This document shows positions 47,586-59,639 of a stretch of DNA of 64,000 bases, piece by piece; position 1 is the first letter of the stretch, and every line of letters begins with the position of its first letter. The notes below the pieces were generated by a model, which was not told where the DNA came from, did not search any database, and saw nothing but the letters and a program-made list of their open reading frames with translations. This DNA comes from Pomphorhynchus laevis. Lineage: Eukaryota; Acanthocephala; Palaeacanthocephala; Echinorhynchida; Pomphorhynchidae. A program made the translations under genes and the position numbers. The DNA is taken from NCBI GenBank assembly GCA_012934845.2, contig WNNJ02003704.1, positions 124,001-188,000 of the forward strand, in the 5' to 3' direction.

Positions 47586-48347
47586 ATTATATTAAATTAA
47601 TTATATTATTTTATTAAATAATGATGGCAAAATATATTATTTCTAAGGCAACCTAATTACAAATCTAATTTACATGTCGTATTTAAACAGATAAATATCG
47701 TTTATGTAACTTTATATAAAAATTCAAGAATTCATTTAAAGTGGTAATTTTGAAACATTTCGATATGAATGTATAATTCCTGTCCATTTTTCGCTCATTA
47801 GTATATTCCATCAACAGGTTTGCAAAATCTGACTATTATATAAATGCTTTAAATAAATTATTTTATCACATGCGTTAATTGATATTTAAATTTTTTGTTC
47901 TTTCGTATTTCTACTTGATCGAAAGATCAAATGGACCAGAAATAAATACTGTATAATTACAAATTTAAATTATTTTAATTGGCTTACAGGCTAAAAGTTC
48001 AACAAGCAGTAAAACATTTAGCTGAGATATCTAAGATTTATATTGACTTAAATCAATGTTTTTTGGTATGGTAGCGTTTTTTCTGTGCACGGCAATAGTT
48101 TGCTCGGGTACGCTTTACACCGAAGTTTAGTGTGGATATGCACTGTTGTGCTTTGTTTTGTATACGCACTTACATGCATTATCTGTTCTATCGTTAAGCC
48201 TGGTATTGTGCGATAATGTATATCTATTGAAGACAGAAATAGTTGGGATAAGCCCCGTCTTTCTCACTTTATTAAAAGGCTTATCAATTCTTGGATTAAC
48301 TCTCTGGATCTTTTATTCATAACCATCCAGCCTTTATCAATAAGATA

Positions 48348-48645
48348 TTATTATTAATGTTTCAACTGCACATAAAAGCATGGCTTAATTGGCTGGTTCA
48401 CTGCAGAAAAAAAAGAAAATATAATAAAAGTATCACAAATACGGAAAAGCAGCGTTCCCCATGGCATCCTCCATTCGTAATTTCTTTTTGAATTCGTTGA
48501 TATTGCTACTGCACACTGTTGACTCTCCAAGCCTATTCCACAGAGATACAACTCGCCGATCAAATTGGACAGCTCGTGATTTTCTTATCCTTTCACCTCG
48601 CAGGGTTAAACCATGACCTCGGAGGATATTGGATGATCGCAAATA
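48348..48645 (-). pseudogene. Family C LINE, 3' end only, between 62-base direct repeats
   Basis: Nearly identical to 37,745-38,060, with the KSRAVQFDRRVVSLWNRLGE reading in the same frame. It is bracketed by 48,286-48,347 and 48,646-48,708, two copies of a 62-63-base sequence starting AATTCTTGGATTAACTCTCT. The right copy has a few differences (TTTAATTTATAATC against TTTATTCATAACC). In duplication copy 1 only the left repeat is seen. Confidence 0.8.
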
Positions 48646-49089
48646 AATTCTTGGATTAACTCTCTGGATCTTTTAATTTATAATCATCCAGCCTTTATCA
48701 ATAAGATAAGTTGGAATTCGTTTATAAATTACTTAGGTTATAGATTAAAAGTAATATATTACGCTTAATTAAACGACCAAGTTCAAAGCTATGGTATTAA
48801 ACGCCGCAAATTCATAATTAATTTGAACTTAAGAAACTTTGATGCTGTTATTTTCTGATATCTAAAGCTTTCTGAGCATGTAGACATATCTTTTGAAGAT
48901 ATAAAACACTAACTACCAGATTGGCAATTAGCAACACAATTAACAACACTTGATTATAAATTCATACAATTGATAAAGCCCAGTAGGGCGAAACGTCAAA
49001 AATAATATTCTGTATCTGTTTATTTGGGTATAACATTATTCCATGGAATATATGACAGTATCTCGAAATAAAGATCCCCAGAGGTGGTG

Positions 49090-49960
49090 TAACAATCATT
49101 CAAAAATATATATTGTTGATAAAAGTTAGAAAAAGAAAATTTATAAGTTCCAAAAAATACGAAGTCACTTGCCCCTGAGCAGCATATTCATTTCCCCGGT
49201 GCTTATTAGATTTCAGCAGTTTGCCTATCTTGATAGGGGGATGGGATGAACTGAAGCCCCCTTTTTTGAAGCTGGAAGTGCAGCTGAGGAAGGTAAGGCG
49301 GAGTTCGTGCACAGGACCAATATTGCCTTCGATACCAACTCCTCAATTTTCTAAAACGCAGTGTTAATTCGAATGTCCACCAACCTCATCATGTCATCGT
49401 CCGCCATACGAGCAGAATTGGCAACTGAATCGGCCTTAGGACGGGCCTGCTTAAACTGCTGCTTGAATTGGCTTCAATACCTTTTAAATAGGTGGTATTT
49501 CCGTGTCCATGCTAGATGTTCTCCACCGCAGTTAGAGCAAGCTGGGGGGGGACAAGACATGTCTCCCAGAGAGCAACGCCGGACATGATGAGGAACCAAA
49601 TATCCCACACTGAGCTGGCAAGTTGCAATCAATATGGCACTCATCCAACTATCTGGGCAGATTGGATTTCTTAAGAGTATCCAGAATGGGTTTTGCTTCC
49701 AGTGATCCATAATCAACAAGAGTTGTTTCGAAATATTTTACATAACTTTTAAGCAGGGACGTAGCAAACGCGAGCCTTAACGACGTCTCGTGATACTTAA
49801 CTGAGTTGAATAAAACTCTGTTTAGTAGGTTAGCTGCAAAAGCTCGGAGAAATAAATTGAACATATTATGCCATTCTACCGGTTTCTTTTTGGCGTAATC
49901 ATTGCCAAGTTTGTTAATTTTGGAATGGGAGGAAGTACCTCCCCTTCACTATTAAACATA
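49090..49960 (-). pseudogene. Family A LINE ORF1 only (copy A5)
   Basis: Right to left: a GEVLPPIPKLTNLAMI stretch upstream of the frame at 49,864 (MFNLFLRAFAANLLNRVLFN), which parallels the MFFLRSF start of A2 ORF1. After a deletion come QLSVGYLVPHHVRRCS, a CSNCGGEHLAWTRKY knuckle missing its last cysteine, and a C-terminal stretch (HPPIKIGKLLKSNKHRGNE) equal to A2's PPLKVGKLIKEKGASKGNE. No ORF2 follows. It lies head to head with A6. Confidence 0.7.
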
Positions 49961-50100
49961 GAAACATTGCTTTCCTTGTTAACAGCAGAATATGACATAG
50001 ATTTTACCTGTATATAATCTTTTATGAAGGAATTCTCCATGATTTCCTTTGAAAAACTACTGAAAATGATCGTTTTAGGAATATACGATTTACTTTTTCA

Positions 50101-51955
50101 TTGTTAAATTCGTTAGAAACAAACTGTAACATTGCCTTCTCGTACAACTTAAAAGCGGAATCATATTTCCTTAAAAAAACGATTACAAATGCTCAACAGC
50201 GAAAACATACAGTCGGAACCTTCAAAGGTTTCCATTTCCCGCAAATTTTCATGGAGAGAATGGTGAAAGTTTTGCCTCTTCTTCGACGATTTCTAGGCAA
50301 CGAAGATCAGTAATGTTTTGTGTTTATCTAGTGATGGGGAGGTACTCAACAGATATTGGCTAGTGATGGCAACCCTATCCAGGTGGGTTTTTGCTCCTCC
50401 ACCGTGGACAGGGCAAAGGTTCTCTCCAAATCTTCATTAAACCCATTCATTGGCTTCAACCGTCACTTCTCAATCGTGGACATTGATGAGTTCACATATC
50501 CCCACTGCCGTCGGTGCCAAAAATGGGGGCATTGGGCCTCCAGCTGAAGTGGGACGCCAACATGTGGGGTGTGTGGTTCCCCCACATGTACTTCTCTCTC
50601 GTACAACGAATCCTGCAAGGCCCCCATCATGTACCAACTGTGGGGGAGCCATCCGGCTTGGAAAAGTTGCATCAGTTTTAAGTCCTACAAAGGTCAATTC
50701 GTACTGCGACCAAGTTGTCCTCAACCTTTTCAGCTAGCGCTGATCCACCAAGAATGAGCGATTCTGAAATTTCAAGAATGGTGAATCTTGATTCTAATGG
50801 CCATTAGGGCTGTCAATACCAATCCGACTGTGCAAGCTTCATCGGTCATTCCTCTTTAGAAAAAAGAGGATTTGGCCCATGCCGTCCCCCAATCAAGATA
50901 CGGAAGTTCCTGAAGATCAAACGGGGAAATGAAGACATTACCCAGGGGCAAGTACCAACACTGGTTGGAGCTAGTGGGGGAGGCAATCCTCCTGCACCTA
51001 GTTCCGTTAGGTTGGCAATTCCCCGTCCAACTAATCCATCACAATGCAGAGTACTCGTGAGCCTTTTTCACTGAATATCCTTCAGTGGAATTCACGAGGT
51101 GCTTTCCCTTAGACTTCTCTACGGTAGAGATGCAGATGTTATAGACCTTCAGGAGACGCGGTCTATTCGTCTCCCCCAGGACATTACTCGATTCATTCCC
51201 AAGCACATTTGTTCCCACTATACTCCGTACATAACCCCGTCTCACTTCTCTTCATCTCAAGGTCGTTTAATCTTAGTTAAATGCTCTTTAAGATCTTCCC
51301 TTCTACTCAACTATTCTTGTCCAGCCCTTTCTTGTTTAGTAATTTCACACTGTAAGATTAAAAGGCATCAGCCGTTTCTTTTTAAGATTAAAAGACCAGT
51401 TACCAATATCCAATCTTATTTTAAATTCCGACAAATCGCAGGTGGTTTTCTTTCATGGGGCCCCTGCAACAAAGCAAAAACTTAAGAGATTAGCACTCTC
51501 TGCCCTCTCCTCCATATTTGCCTATGAACCATTCCCCACCTTCACAAGTCAAGTAAAATACCTGGGGTTCACCGTTACGTTGAACTGGTCGGCGAAGCTG
51601 ACCTGGATAGACTCAAACGTATACTGAAAAAAGCTAGGTGGGCCCTGAAACGGGCTCAGCATCTGTCGTTGAAAGGGAAAATCCAGGTGCGCCTTTGGGG
51701 CACCTGGGCTATCTCGGGATTAGTCTTCTTTTTGAGAGGACGTCCCCCAGAGCAAAGGCTAAGGTTTCCAAGCTCCTCATCTCGCGATTACCAAGCATAG
51801 TCCTCTTCGCTTGGACTCTTCGGGGGGGGACGAAAGACCCCGGATGGTTCAGTCGGAAGGCGGCGTGTTGGATCGGTTGGGGGCTCAGATCTCCCTGGAT
51901 TTGAGGCCCTAAAAACGATGGAAGGTAGAAGTGCCGTTTTGGCTTAACTGACTGT
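50101..51955 (+). pseudogene. Family A LINE, internally deleted copy (A6)
   Basis: ORF1 remains: GNPIQVGFCSSTVDRAKVLS, NPFIGFNRHFSIVDID and YPHCRRCQKWGHWASS at 50,356-50,547, then broken further knuckles (CGSPTC, CTNCGGAI). ORF2 begins near ATG 51,042 (REPFSLNILQWNSRG) and keeps the endonuclease start to about 51,345. It then jumps directly to the RT thumb (NIQSYFKFRQIAGG for the LNSDKSQVVV region, then KLKRLALSALSSIF and VKYLGFTVTLNWSAK) and ends at about 51,915. Roughly 1.7 kb, including the RT active site, is missing. The 50,101-50,313 frame probably belongs to the ORF1 N-terminus but is not clearly alignable. Confidence 0.75.
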
Positions 51956-54771
51956 CTCTTTAACTTAACTGACATTTGTGACAATTGTCTTATGCTTAAT
52001 GTTTTTGTCATATAATCTTTAGTATTATTTCCTTAAAACAGATTTTTACGATTTGTTTCGAATCTGATTCGTGTTTGGGTTCATTGTTTATTGACACAAT
52101 CTGATAATCATAAGAAAGAGATGCTACAGAACAAAGACCATTATGGGGAAACACTTATTCCTTTTCTCGATTACAGCCATAGGACGAATGTTATTTATTG
52201 GGAAATAGTGGAATTTAGAAGTGGTTTCTATTCACGAACGATATAGATTTCTATTAATTTTATTTTTTATAAATCACTGATATAATCTTAAATTATTACA
52301 CTGAAATTAAGTAATGCTCTTGTAACAATCAACGAACAACAATAAAATTAACGACGGATCGATTTAAATTCTGAATGAACATCTTAAGTATAAAATGTTT
52401 AATTGCTTTTAAGAATCAATTGTTTGAACTTAGACATGAACTGCAATGCTTTCTTAGTTAAAGATTTGAAAAATTATTTGACGCTTAAAATGGCTTTGTA
52501 AAGACATCAAAATTGCATTAACTTATTGTTACATGCAAATAAATTTACAAACAGATACTTGAACAGGAGTATTAACTTCATTTTGGTTACAGATGCATGT
52601 GTCATCATACCTTATGGCTGTGTAAAACCCATATAACTGTACAAACCGATTTGTAGAATATAACGCCGTATGGGAAATGTAAATTACCCATTTGAAGAAT
52701 GTATAAGCATCGTATGTGGAATGCCAACAGTAAACAGTTTTTACATATAAAACTCATTATAAATTAATAATGATATACAATAAATTATTTAAATAATTAT
52801 TTTTAAGTTATAAATGCTTTTACGCACAAAAATTAAATTCTATTCAATAATAAGTCAATATCATCAAAATGTTCGCTAAATCCCATTGCTTGTTTTAATA
52901 AAATCTCAGACTGTCCTTCTTGCAAGATGTTAACTTGCCATTTTTGCCAGTATTTTATTTCTTGCTTGTAATATTCATTTTTAAATTCGTTTCTGGCAAA
53001 CATTCAACGATCATATTTAGTTCAATCTTTCTATTTTGTTCAATTCATGTGTTATAAGCCAGATCTCAACGGATTTAAACAGGTGATACACGATAATATT
53101 AATAAATAAATGGAGTTGATATTTTAATGACTTATTCGATATTCTTTACTGTAGACACTCTTCAATTGCTTAAGGACAACCTTAACTTTTTTTAACCTAT
53201 TGATCTTTATTATTTTTAATAGTATGTTACATAAATTGGAACAATTTTGATATTTATGAATAACTTTATACTTCCATAGCCTGATTCATACAACAATATT
53301 CAATTTTTGGTTTTATTGCCTCAAAAGTATTAGTTTCAATCCATCAGTGATTGAAATAATGATTCCCTATATAAAATTCTTTTGATTTATTTTTAATATT
53401 TTTGATCAAAATATTGAAAATTTCATTAAATTTGATATTACTAAAATGATATCAATAAACGCGATACTTTACCAATCCTTTAAATTTTTTATTTATTTTG
53501 TAATTTTTGAAATAAAACTAATATCTTCGTTCTTGTAAATTTACAAAATTTAAATTTCACATATCAGTATAAGGTTATTCCAGCTTGGTACGAGTAAATG
53601 GTTAAAATATATGTTAAAAACTTAAAAAATCACTTCTTAGAATATGAGAAAGGTTTGCTTCTTTTGTATATCCGACGATATCTAAACGATACGTTCAATT
53701 TGTCATTTGGTAAGGACATTTAATCCACATTCAAAAGGACGAATGCCATTCGTATGGCATGTTTTATACATTCATACAGTTGAGAATAATAAATAATAAT
53801 TTTGTTTTTTATATATTTTTGTTTTAATAAATCAATTTTTTTGTAAAGTTCGTTACTTCAATAAATAATTTGTTAAATTTGAAAAAACAAATCTATAATT
53901 TAAATAAGAAATAACGATCAGGTCAGATAAGTGAGACTACGTATTTTAAATTGTAAATTTAAAAATATTTAAATCTAAAGATTTTATTAATTTAAATTAA
54001 TTTAAATTATTAAATTGCAAGTCATGTGGATTACTACCGCGATCACCAATATACGAGGATCACTTCTTTTCACGAAAACTTTTAATGCTTACTGGAAAAT
54101 ACTAATAAACGTCTGCTCGTAATCAAAAGTTTCAAATGAATGTATAGAAACAATCAATTTATTACAATCCCTTAATAGCAAAATACGTAGTTACAATATA
54201 TTCAACAAAGCAGCTAGTTAAAACTATTAGTCAAAAAATAGTTGAATTTGAAAATAACTGTTTAATTTAAATTAGAAATAACGATCAGGTCAGACATCGT
54301 ATTTTAAATTATAAATAAATATTTTAATCTAAAGATTTGATACTGAATTTAAAAGAGATGTAGAATGGACCGGTGGATTATGAAATAATGTTAAATTGGG
54401 AATGTTCTTTCCCTAGAGTTATTTTTAAAGTTTATTCGTAATTAATAGTTGTAAGGTTCCAATTAATTCAAATTGGATACTCGCTTCCTAATTTGCTTTT
54501 TGATTACACAAAACACATTGATCTTTATATCATTTAGATTAAAAGTACAGCGTTCACGGTAGTACTGAAATACAATTAACTTAGCTAAACAGAACAGACA
54601 CGGATTTGTTCACTTTGAACGAAAGTGAACAAAAAATCATTTGTTCATTTCAGAGAAACACAATTTTCTTTGGTGTAACATTTGAACAGCATTCATTGAG
54701 GTGGTAAGGCAAATGAAGTTAGTATTAATAGAAGAGAAATAAGCTGTGTATCTCTTTTTAAGTTAAAATGG
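51956..54771. other. AT-rich spacer upstream of the RpL19 3' end
   Basis: No gene. A repeat of about 105 bases occurs at 53,880-53,990 and 54,235-54,345, sharing GAAATAACGATCAGGTCAGA, a TATTTTAAATT core and TTTAATCTAAAGATTT. Bases 54,690-54,771 are presumably the RpL19 3' UTR; I see no canonical AATAAA on the minus strand there, only AATGAA at about 54,696. Confidence 0.5.
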
Positions 54772-57700
54772 TCACTTCTTACTGCTGGTAGTTTTCTTGT
54801 CAACATCCTGTTCCGAATCGCCAATTGCCGGTTCAGATTTCGGCATTTCTGCAAGTTTTTTTCCAGCAAGCAGCTCGTAACGATTAGCAACGCGATCCTG
54901 GCGACGCTTCCTCGCGTCCTTATTTTTCATTCTGCGGGCTTCAGCTTGTTCGGTAAGAGCCTTCGATCGAAGAATTTCTGCTTTTCGTTTGCGAATATGC
55001 TCAATCAGACCTTTTTTGCTTTTAAATACATTTCCCTTGCACTTAAGGTAGAATTCCCGATAGCTAAATAAAATGATTACAATTTAAATAATTAATTAAA
55101 TAAATAATATTGATTAAATTTCTGTTTTAAATTTTATGTAAAATTAAAAACAATTCAAATTTGTAGTAAGACCATTTATGAAACAACATAATAAAGTATT
55201 TTAAAGTATTTATAATTAAGACAGTTTTAACCCTTCAACGGGTTAAAGATAATTACAATTTTAAATTTATGAAACAACATAATAATTTATAATTTTTAAT
55301 AAAATTTTTAAAAATTTTAAAATAAAATTTTTATCAATTTATAATTTATTAATATAGCCTCAGTTACATTATCTGATTAATATTATTTGGATTTGCATCA
55401 TTTTTCCGGAATTGTTTATATTCTGACTAGTTAATTGTTTAATCAATTCAATCATTTAGTGCATTTTAAAATAGTTTTGGTGTATTTTAACCTTTCAATG
55501 TATATTAGAAATATTTTTTGCAAAATATCTGAATTTTTATCTGAATTGATAAATTAATTCAGATTTCGATTATTAAAAATAAAATTATACAAAAAATATA
55601 AACTATAAAATATAGATGTTATTGTTTATCTCAGTATATATAGTTTTTTAAAGAATATACCAAAAATATTTTTAATTAAAAAATTTTAGTAACACAATTT
55701 ATTAAAAACTAGATTAATCTAAAGTTATTAAAATAAAAAGATGATTAAACGTTCACGGTAAATGTGTGAAATAAAGACATACCCGACAGAGAAAAATCGT
55801 GACAGTTCAATTAAGTGATCAAAATCATTTAAAGTACAAAATACACATAATATTTCAAATTAATTATTATTAATATCAAAATATATAAACTAATAGCGGC
55901 GTAGTTATAACAACTATATTACATATTCAATCAACAAAAACAATTTCTCGACAAGAAAGAACAATATAATTTTTTTCCGTCAACCACTTGTCTGAAGGTT
56001 GGATCGTGAAGGCAGTGCATGAACTAATAGAGGCACAGTTATAACAACAATATTACATATTCATTCGATTGTGATAAATCACAATCGAATGAATATGTAA
56101 TATGGGTTATAAAAATTTCTTTTGAGATTAAGATATTTAAATCTTTTTAATATATAAAATAGGTTGCTACAATATAGAGCTTTAGCTAAGTGATCTTATT
56201 GCTTATACCAAGCTCTCTAAATTAGCCAATTATAACACAACACATGTCCAATTATATATAAAGTGTTCTGTTTGACGAAGACCAGGTAGCGTTAGTCTTT
56301 TATTATATGAGAAGTTATTACGCTCAAACTGTGGATACATGATACCGACAAATTTATGAAACATTTTTATTGTCGAAAGAGGATGCTAGTTTAAAATTTA
56401 AAATTTAGTGGCAAGTTATCGAAATTATGACACAATATGCACATGATTAAATACAAATTGAATAAGTAACAACAAACGCATATCGTTAGATGAACTTGTT
56501 ACTGCTCCCGCATGATCACGGCTTTCTTACAACATTTTCGAAATTGGGTGTTATCAATTCGGGATACGAATGATCAACGTATTAGTAGTTAAGATGTCAT
56601 TATACATGTGGATGAGACTAAACAGGGAAATTAAATACAATGGGAAATAGCTTGGACGGTGTTTGGGCCGAGGATAATTTTGATGAAAGAAATATCAACA
56701 AGCAAAAATATTAAGTACTTATTCTATGATAAACAATCTATACGAATGGGAATGAAAAATCTATAGTTTTCGGAAATATTCTGAAATGAATTTTGAACTC
56801 AGTTTTTGTATGGAAATGAAACTCACTCATACAACTTCGATACGTACATACTTGATTAAAAAACACTGAATAAGACTAATAGCGTTGTAAAATGACTTAA
56901 TGAGTTCGTAAGGATCAAAAATAATAATAGATTGTTGCACGCGTATTTTTAGAAGTCTCTACATGACAACACTCGACATATGTAGCCCTTCAGATCAAGT
57001 ACGAATTAATTTGAGAACTATATAAGAATTAATGCTTAGGTTTGGAAATCATCATTTACAATCGCTAGCAATGAGTGATAAAAGCTGATTATACGAATCT
57101 TTTCATTGATGTCAAAGTTGGCAACACATTAGTATATGTAGCCCTCCATAGTCTATCTTGGAGCAAATGCTCTCTATGGTAGCATCACATAAAGAAAATT
57201 GAGAAGATAAAGAACTAAAATGGTAGTGCTGGAACATAGTTAGGTTTCTTTTTGAAATTGGTCGTATTACTTAATTCCAATCCCAAGAATTGGAATTACC
57301 TTGGAAGGTAAATCCAATTCTTGATTACTCCGTATGTAATCGATTTTAGTGAAGATAAGCGAAAAGGCTGAGGCATTAAACGCCTACTGAATAATAGTTT
57401 CTCTTGGAAGGTAATTCCAATTCTTGAGTGGAATTACCTCGATCTGCCAAACAATTAAGTATTTTCAACCTTCGATGCACTCTTTGAATAGTAAATTCAT
57501 GACTCATAGTATTTGATGCATGCTACAAGGGAAACAAAAATGATGGGACTTCTGGGATCTTTCACAGCACACCAAGTGATATCTTTCATTTTTCGCATAT
57601 GAGACATTGGTTTCACATTTAAATGCCGTAAGCAATCGTGGTAAGGTAGATCTTCAAAACCTGTAACACCACATTAAGATGTTCCTCTCATGATTCTTTC

Positions 57701-59164
57701 TATATGGAGAACTTCACCGTTAGCTTGTGGATACGAAACTTCAGAGAGTACATTAAAATTCTACCTACGTATGCATTAACAAATAGGGAAAATTGTCGAT
57801 TGAGTTTTATGAATCATCTCCTGATAATACCAAATGTCCTCATCGCCCTATATCAAGTATCATCTGTATTTGTTTCAGTTTTTAAGTTGTTTGCCATGAC
57901 AATTCCTAGGATTACGGATCCTATGTTATAACAGTGATTTAAATATTACTTGTTCAAATGCATATAAGTTCACTTTGCCATTCAAACTTTTATCTTATTT
58001 GCCAATATAGATCTATCATATCCATCATATCATCTAATATCATCCGCGTACATCGGCAAATGTGACTTAATAAAATCAGGTTGATCATTTATGAATATAA
58101 TAAATATAATAATGAACTGAGAATAACCTTGAGAAACACGCATTCTAATGCTCACCTAGTCAAGTGCTTTAGCTAAGTCAATAAATATAAGATCACCATC
58201 AAAAACTTTATCTAGGGACTTAAGCAAGTTGTTACGAGCTATTAGAAGTCTCTACATGACAACACTCAATATGTGTAGCCCTTCAGATCAAGTACGAATT
58301 AATTTGAGAACATGTTATCAAATTATAAAAAACTATATGGGTTCTTATTGATGTACTGTTAATCAGTTCAATAAAAAATCAAAAAATTCAATTTGAATAA
58401 ATTTAAAGTCATGCTTTGTTATAATAAATGCAATTGATCTGTGGATAAATGGATTCGTGTTAGGGATTATGTAATCCACAAAATGTGATCAAAATAAGAT
58501 TATGTAAGCAATTAAATTTTATATTTTAAACTCAAATTCCATTTTATTGAAATTAAATTTTAAAATTTGGGTTGAAATAGAACATACTTTGTCTAAAGCC
58601 TATAAAATAAATGGTACTAACTAAATTGCAAAATAATTTAAAAAATTAAACAAAGGTCAACGCCTACAGATGCTTGTCGATCTTCTTCTGCTCTCGATAT
58701 TTCTTCAGTAGATTTCGAAGTACGCGAATCCGTTTCATCCATATAATCTAGATATAATAATTTAATATAAAATTAAATGTCATTGCTTACCTTTTCAGGC
58801 ATTCGGGCATTGGCAGTACCCTTGCGTTTCCCGAGTCCACGATGACGACCCTTTCGCCTGGCTTCAGCTCTCTTCTTTGCACGGAATCTAGTATGAACTG
58901 CAACGGGCTTCTTTATTATAAGACCGTCCTTAATCAAACGTCGAACACTTTGTCCTTAACACAAAAGTACAAAAGTTTGGCAAAAGTAAATCAAATATGT
59001 ACTTGAAACGGACAACTGTATTTCGCTGGTTTCGTTAGGATCAAACCATATCTTTCGTTCACCACACTTTAGTATTGAAGCAGCCAAACGCTTCGGCAAC
59101 AGCAAAGCACTGGAAATGAAAAATGTTCTTTAAAAGAGAGATTATTAAGGTTCAGTTACCTCAT
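54772..59164 (-). CDS. RpL19: 60S ribosomal protein L19, five coding exons
   Basis: Coding exons on the minus strand: 59,164-59,160, 59,109-59,003, 58,954-58,791, 58,747-58,668 and 55,063-54,772. They total 648 bases, 215 residues plus TGA, and all junctions are GT-AG. The protein starts [18 protein letters not shown]. It then carries [107 protein letters not shown] and LTEQAEARR, the L19e family in order. L19 is an essential large-subunit protein that contacts the small subunit through its long C-terminal helix. The acidic, serine- and lysine-rich tail makes it slightly longer than the roughly 190-200 residues usual in animals. Three introns are 50, 48 and 43 bases; the last is 3.6 kb and contains retroelement debris. 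The 5-base first exon (ATGAG) needs its splice confirmed. Confidence 0.93.
55891..56103. repeat. Duplicated segment and long perfect hairpin
   Basis: ACTAATAGCGGCGTAGTTAT with the following AACAACTATATTACATATTC (55,891-55,936) recurs with few changes at 56,022-56,066. The second copy continues into an inverted repeat: 56,050-56,075 and 56,078-56,103 are exactly complementary over 26 bases with a two-base spacer, and ATAAC/GTTAT extend it after a small internal loop. The first copy lacks the mirrored half. Confidence 0.85.
56945..58315. repeat. 72-base direct repeats flanking LINE remains
   Basis: A segment starting AGAAGTCTCTACATGACAAC and ending GTACGAATTAATTTGAGAAC occurs at about 56,950-57,021 and 58,241-58,312, differing only in the middle (CGACATATG against AATATGTG). 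The RT fragment lies between them. They could be an unusually long target duplication, terminal repeats, or the product of a local duplication. Confidence 0.75.
57390..58270 (-). pseudogene. Decayed CR1/Jockey-like RT inside the RpL19 intron
   Basis: The minus strand reads [18 protein letters not shown], then [45 protein letters not shown] and D (an MYADD active site) near 58,040. Downstream [17 protein letters not shown] and [13 protein letters not shown] match the tail of RTs with the DLGV-x-x-LK and LG-x-I-x-R motifs. Stops are frequent. Same transcriptional strand as RpL19. Confidence 0.6.
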
Positions 59165-59204
59165 TGGTCACAAACGATAGGCGGATATGTTTGAAAAGGT
59201 GAAT
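59165..59204 (-). promoter_or_regulatory. RpL19 5' untranslated exon with upstream splice-acceptor-like site
   Basis: On the minus strand TCTATTTTCAG ends at 59,205, 40 bases before the ATG. This is a strong pyrimidine-AG acceptor. It could be the end of a 5' UTR intron or a spliced-leader trans-splicing site. No TATA box is seen close upstream. Confidence 0.35.
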
Positions 59205-59639
59205 CTGAAAATAGACAAAATTACTGCATCTACATACACGATGTCAAAGCACGCGGAAGAAATCAACAGAGAAAACTATATTCTAAAACATCGTCATTAA
59301 CCTATTGAATAAATTAAAATTCACTGCAATAATATTTTAACTGCGGTTGTAAAAACACTCCGTTTTTAAGCAAGTGAGCATCTACCATTCAATAGATAAC
59401 GACGGTTTCAGACAAGTGATTTTTAAGTCTAAATCCGTTTGAGTGTGACTAATGTGACTCAATAGCATGCTAAAATAACGCTTAATATTACTGATCCAGG
59501 TTTAAGCGATGTTTTTGTCATACGCATTATTTGAGCAAATTACAAATTTTAATGACGAAGAACACTATAATGATGATAATATCATATAATAATAATATAT
59601 CAATAAATTTCCTCAAATGGAAATACTATTGTTCGTGGA

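Larger units (their letters stand above)
46745..48787 (+). repeat. Segmental duplication, copy 2 (compact)
   Basis: Matches the three blocks of 34,769-42,266 but is nearly continuous. It carries the second 92-aa gene, lacks family D copy D4, has its own 240-base insertion at 47,346-47,585, and holds only a 0.3-kb 3' piece of family C. Because each copy serves as an empty site for the other, insertion boundaries can be read directly. Confidence 0.85.
55064..58667 (-). other. RpL19 fourth intron (3.6 kb)
   Basis: The donor is GTAGGC after the split leucine codon at 58,668; the acceptor is TTTATTTAG before 55,063. The intron contains AT-rich DNA, a 26-base-arm hairpin (56,050-56,103), a repeated 46-base segment (55,891 and 56,022), LINE RT remains (57,390-58,270) between 72-base direct repeats, and short inverted repeats of GGTAATTCCA at 57,290-57,430. 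No nested gene is recognised. Confidence 0.8.
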
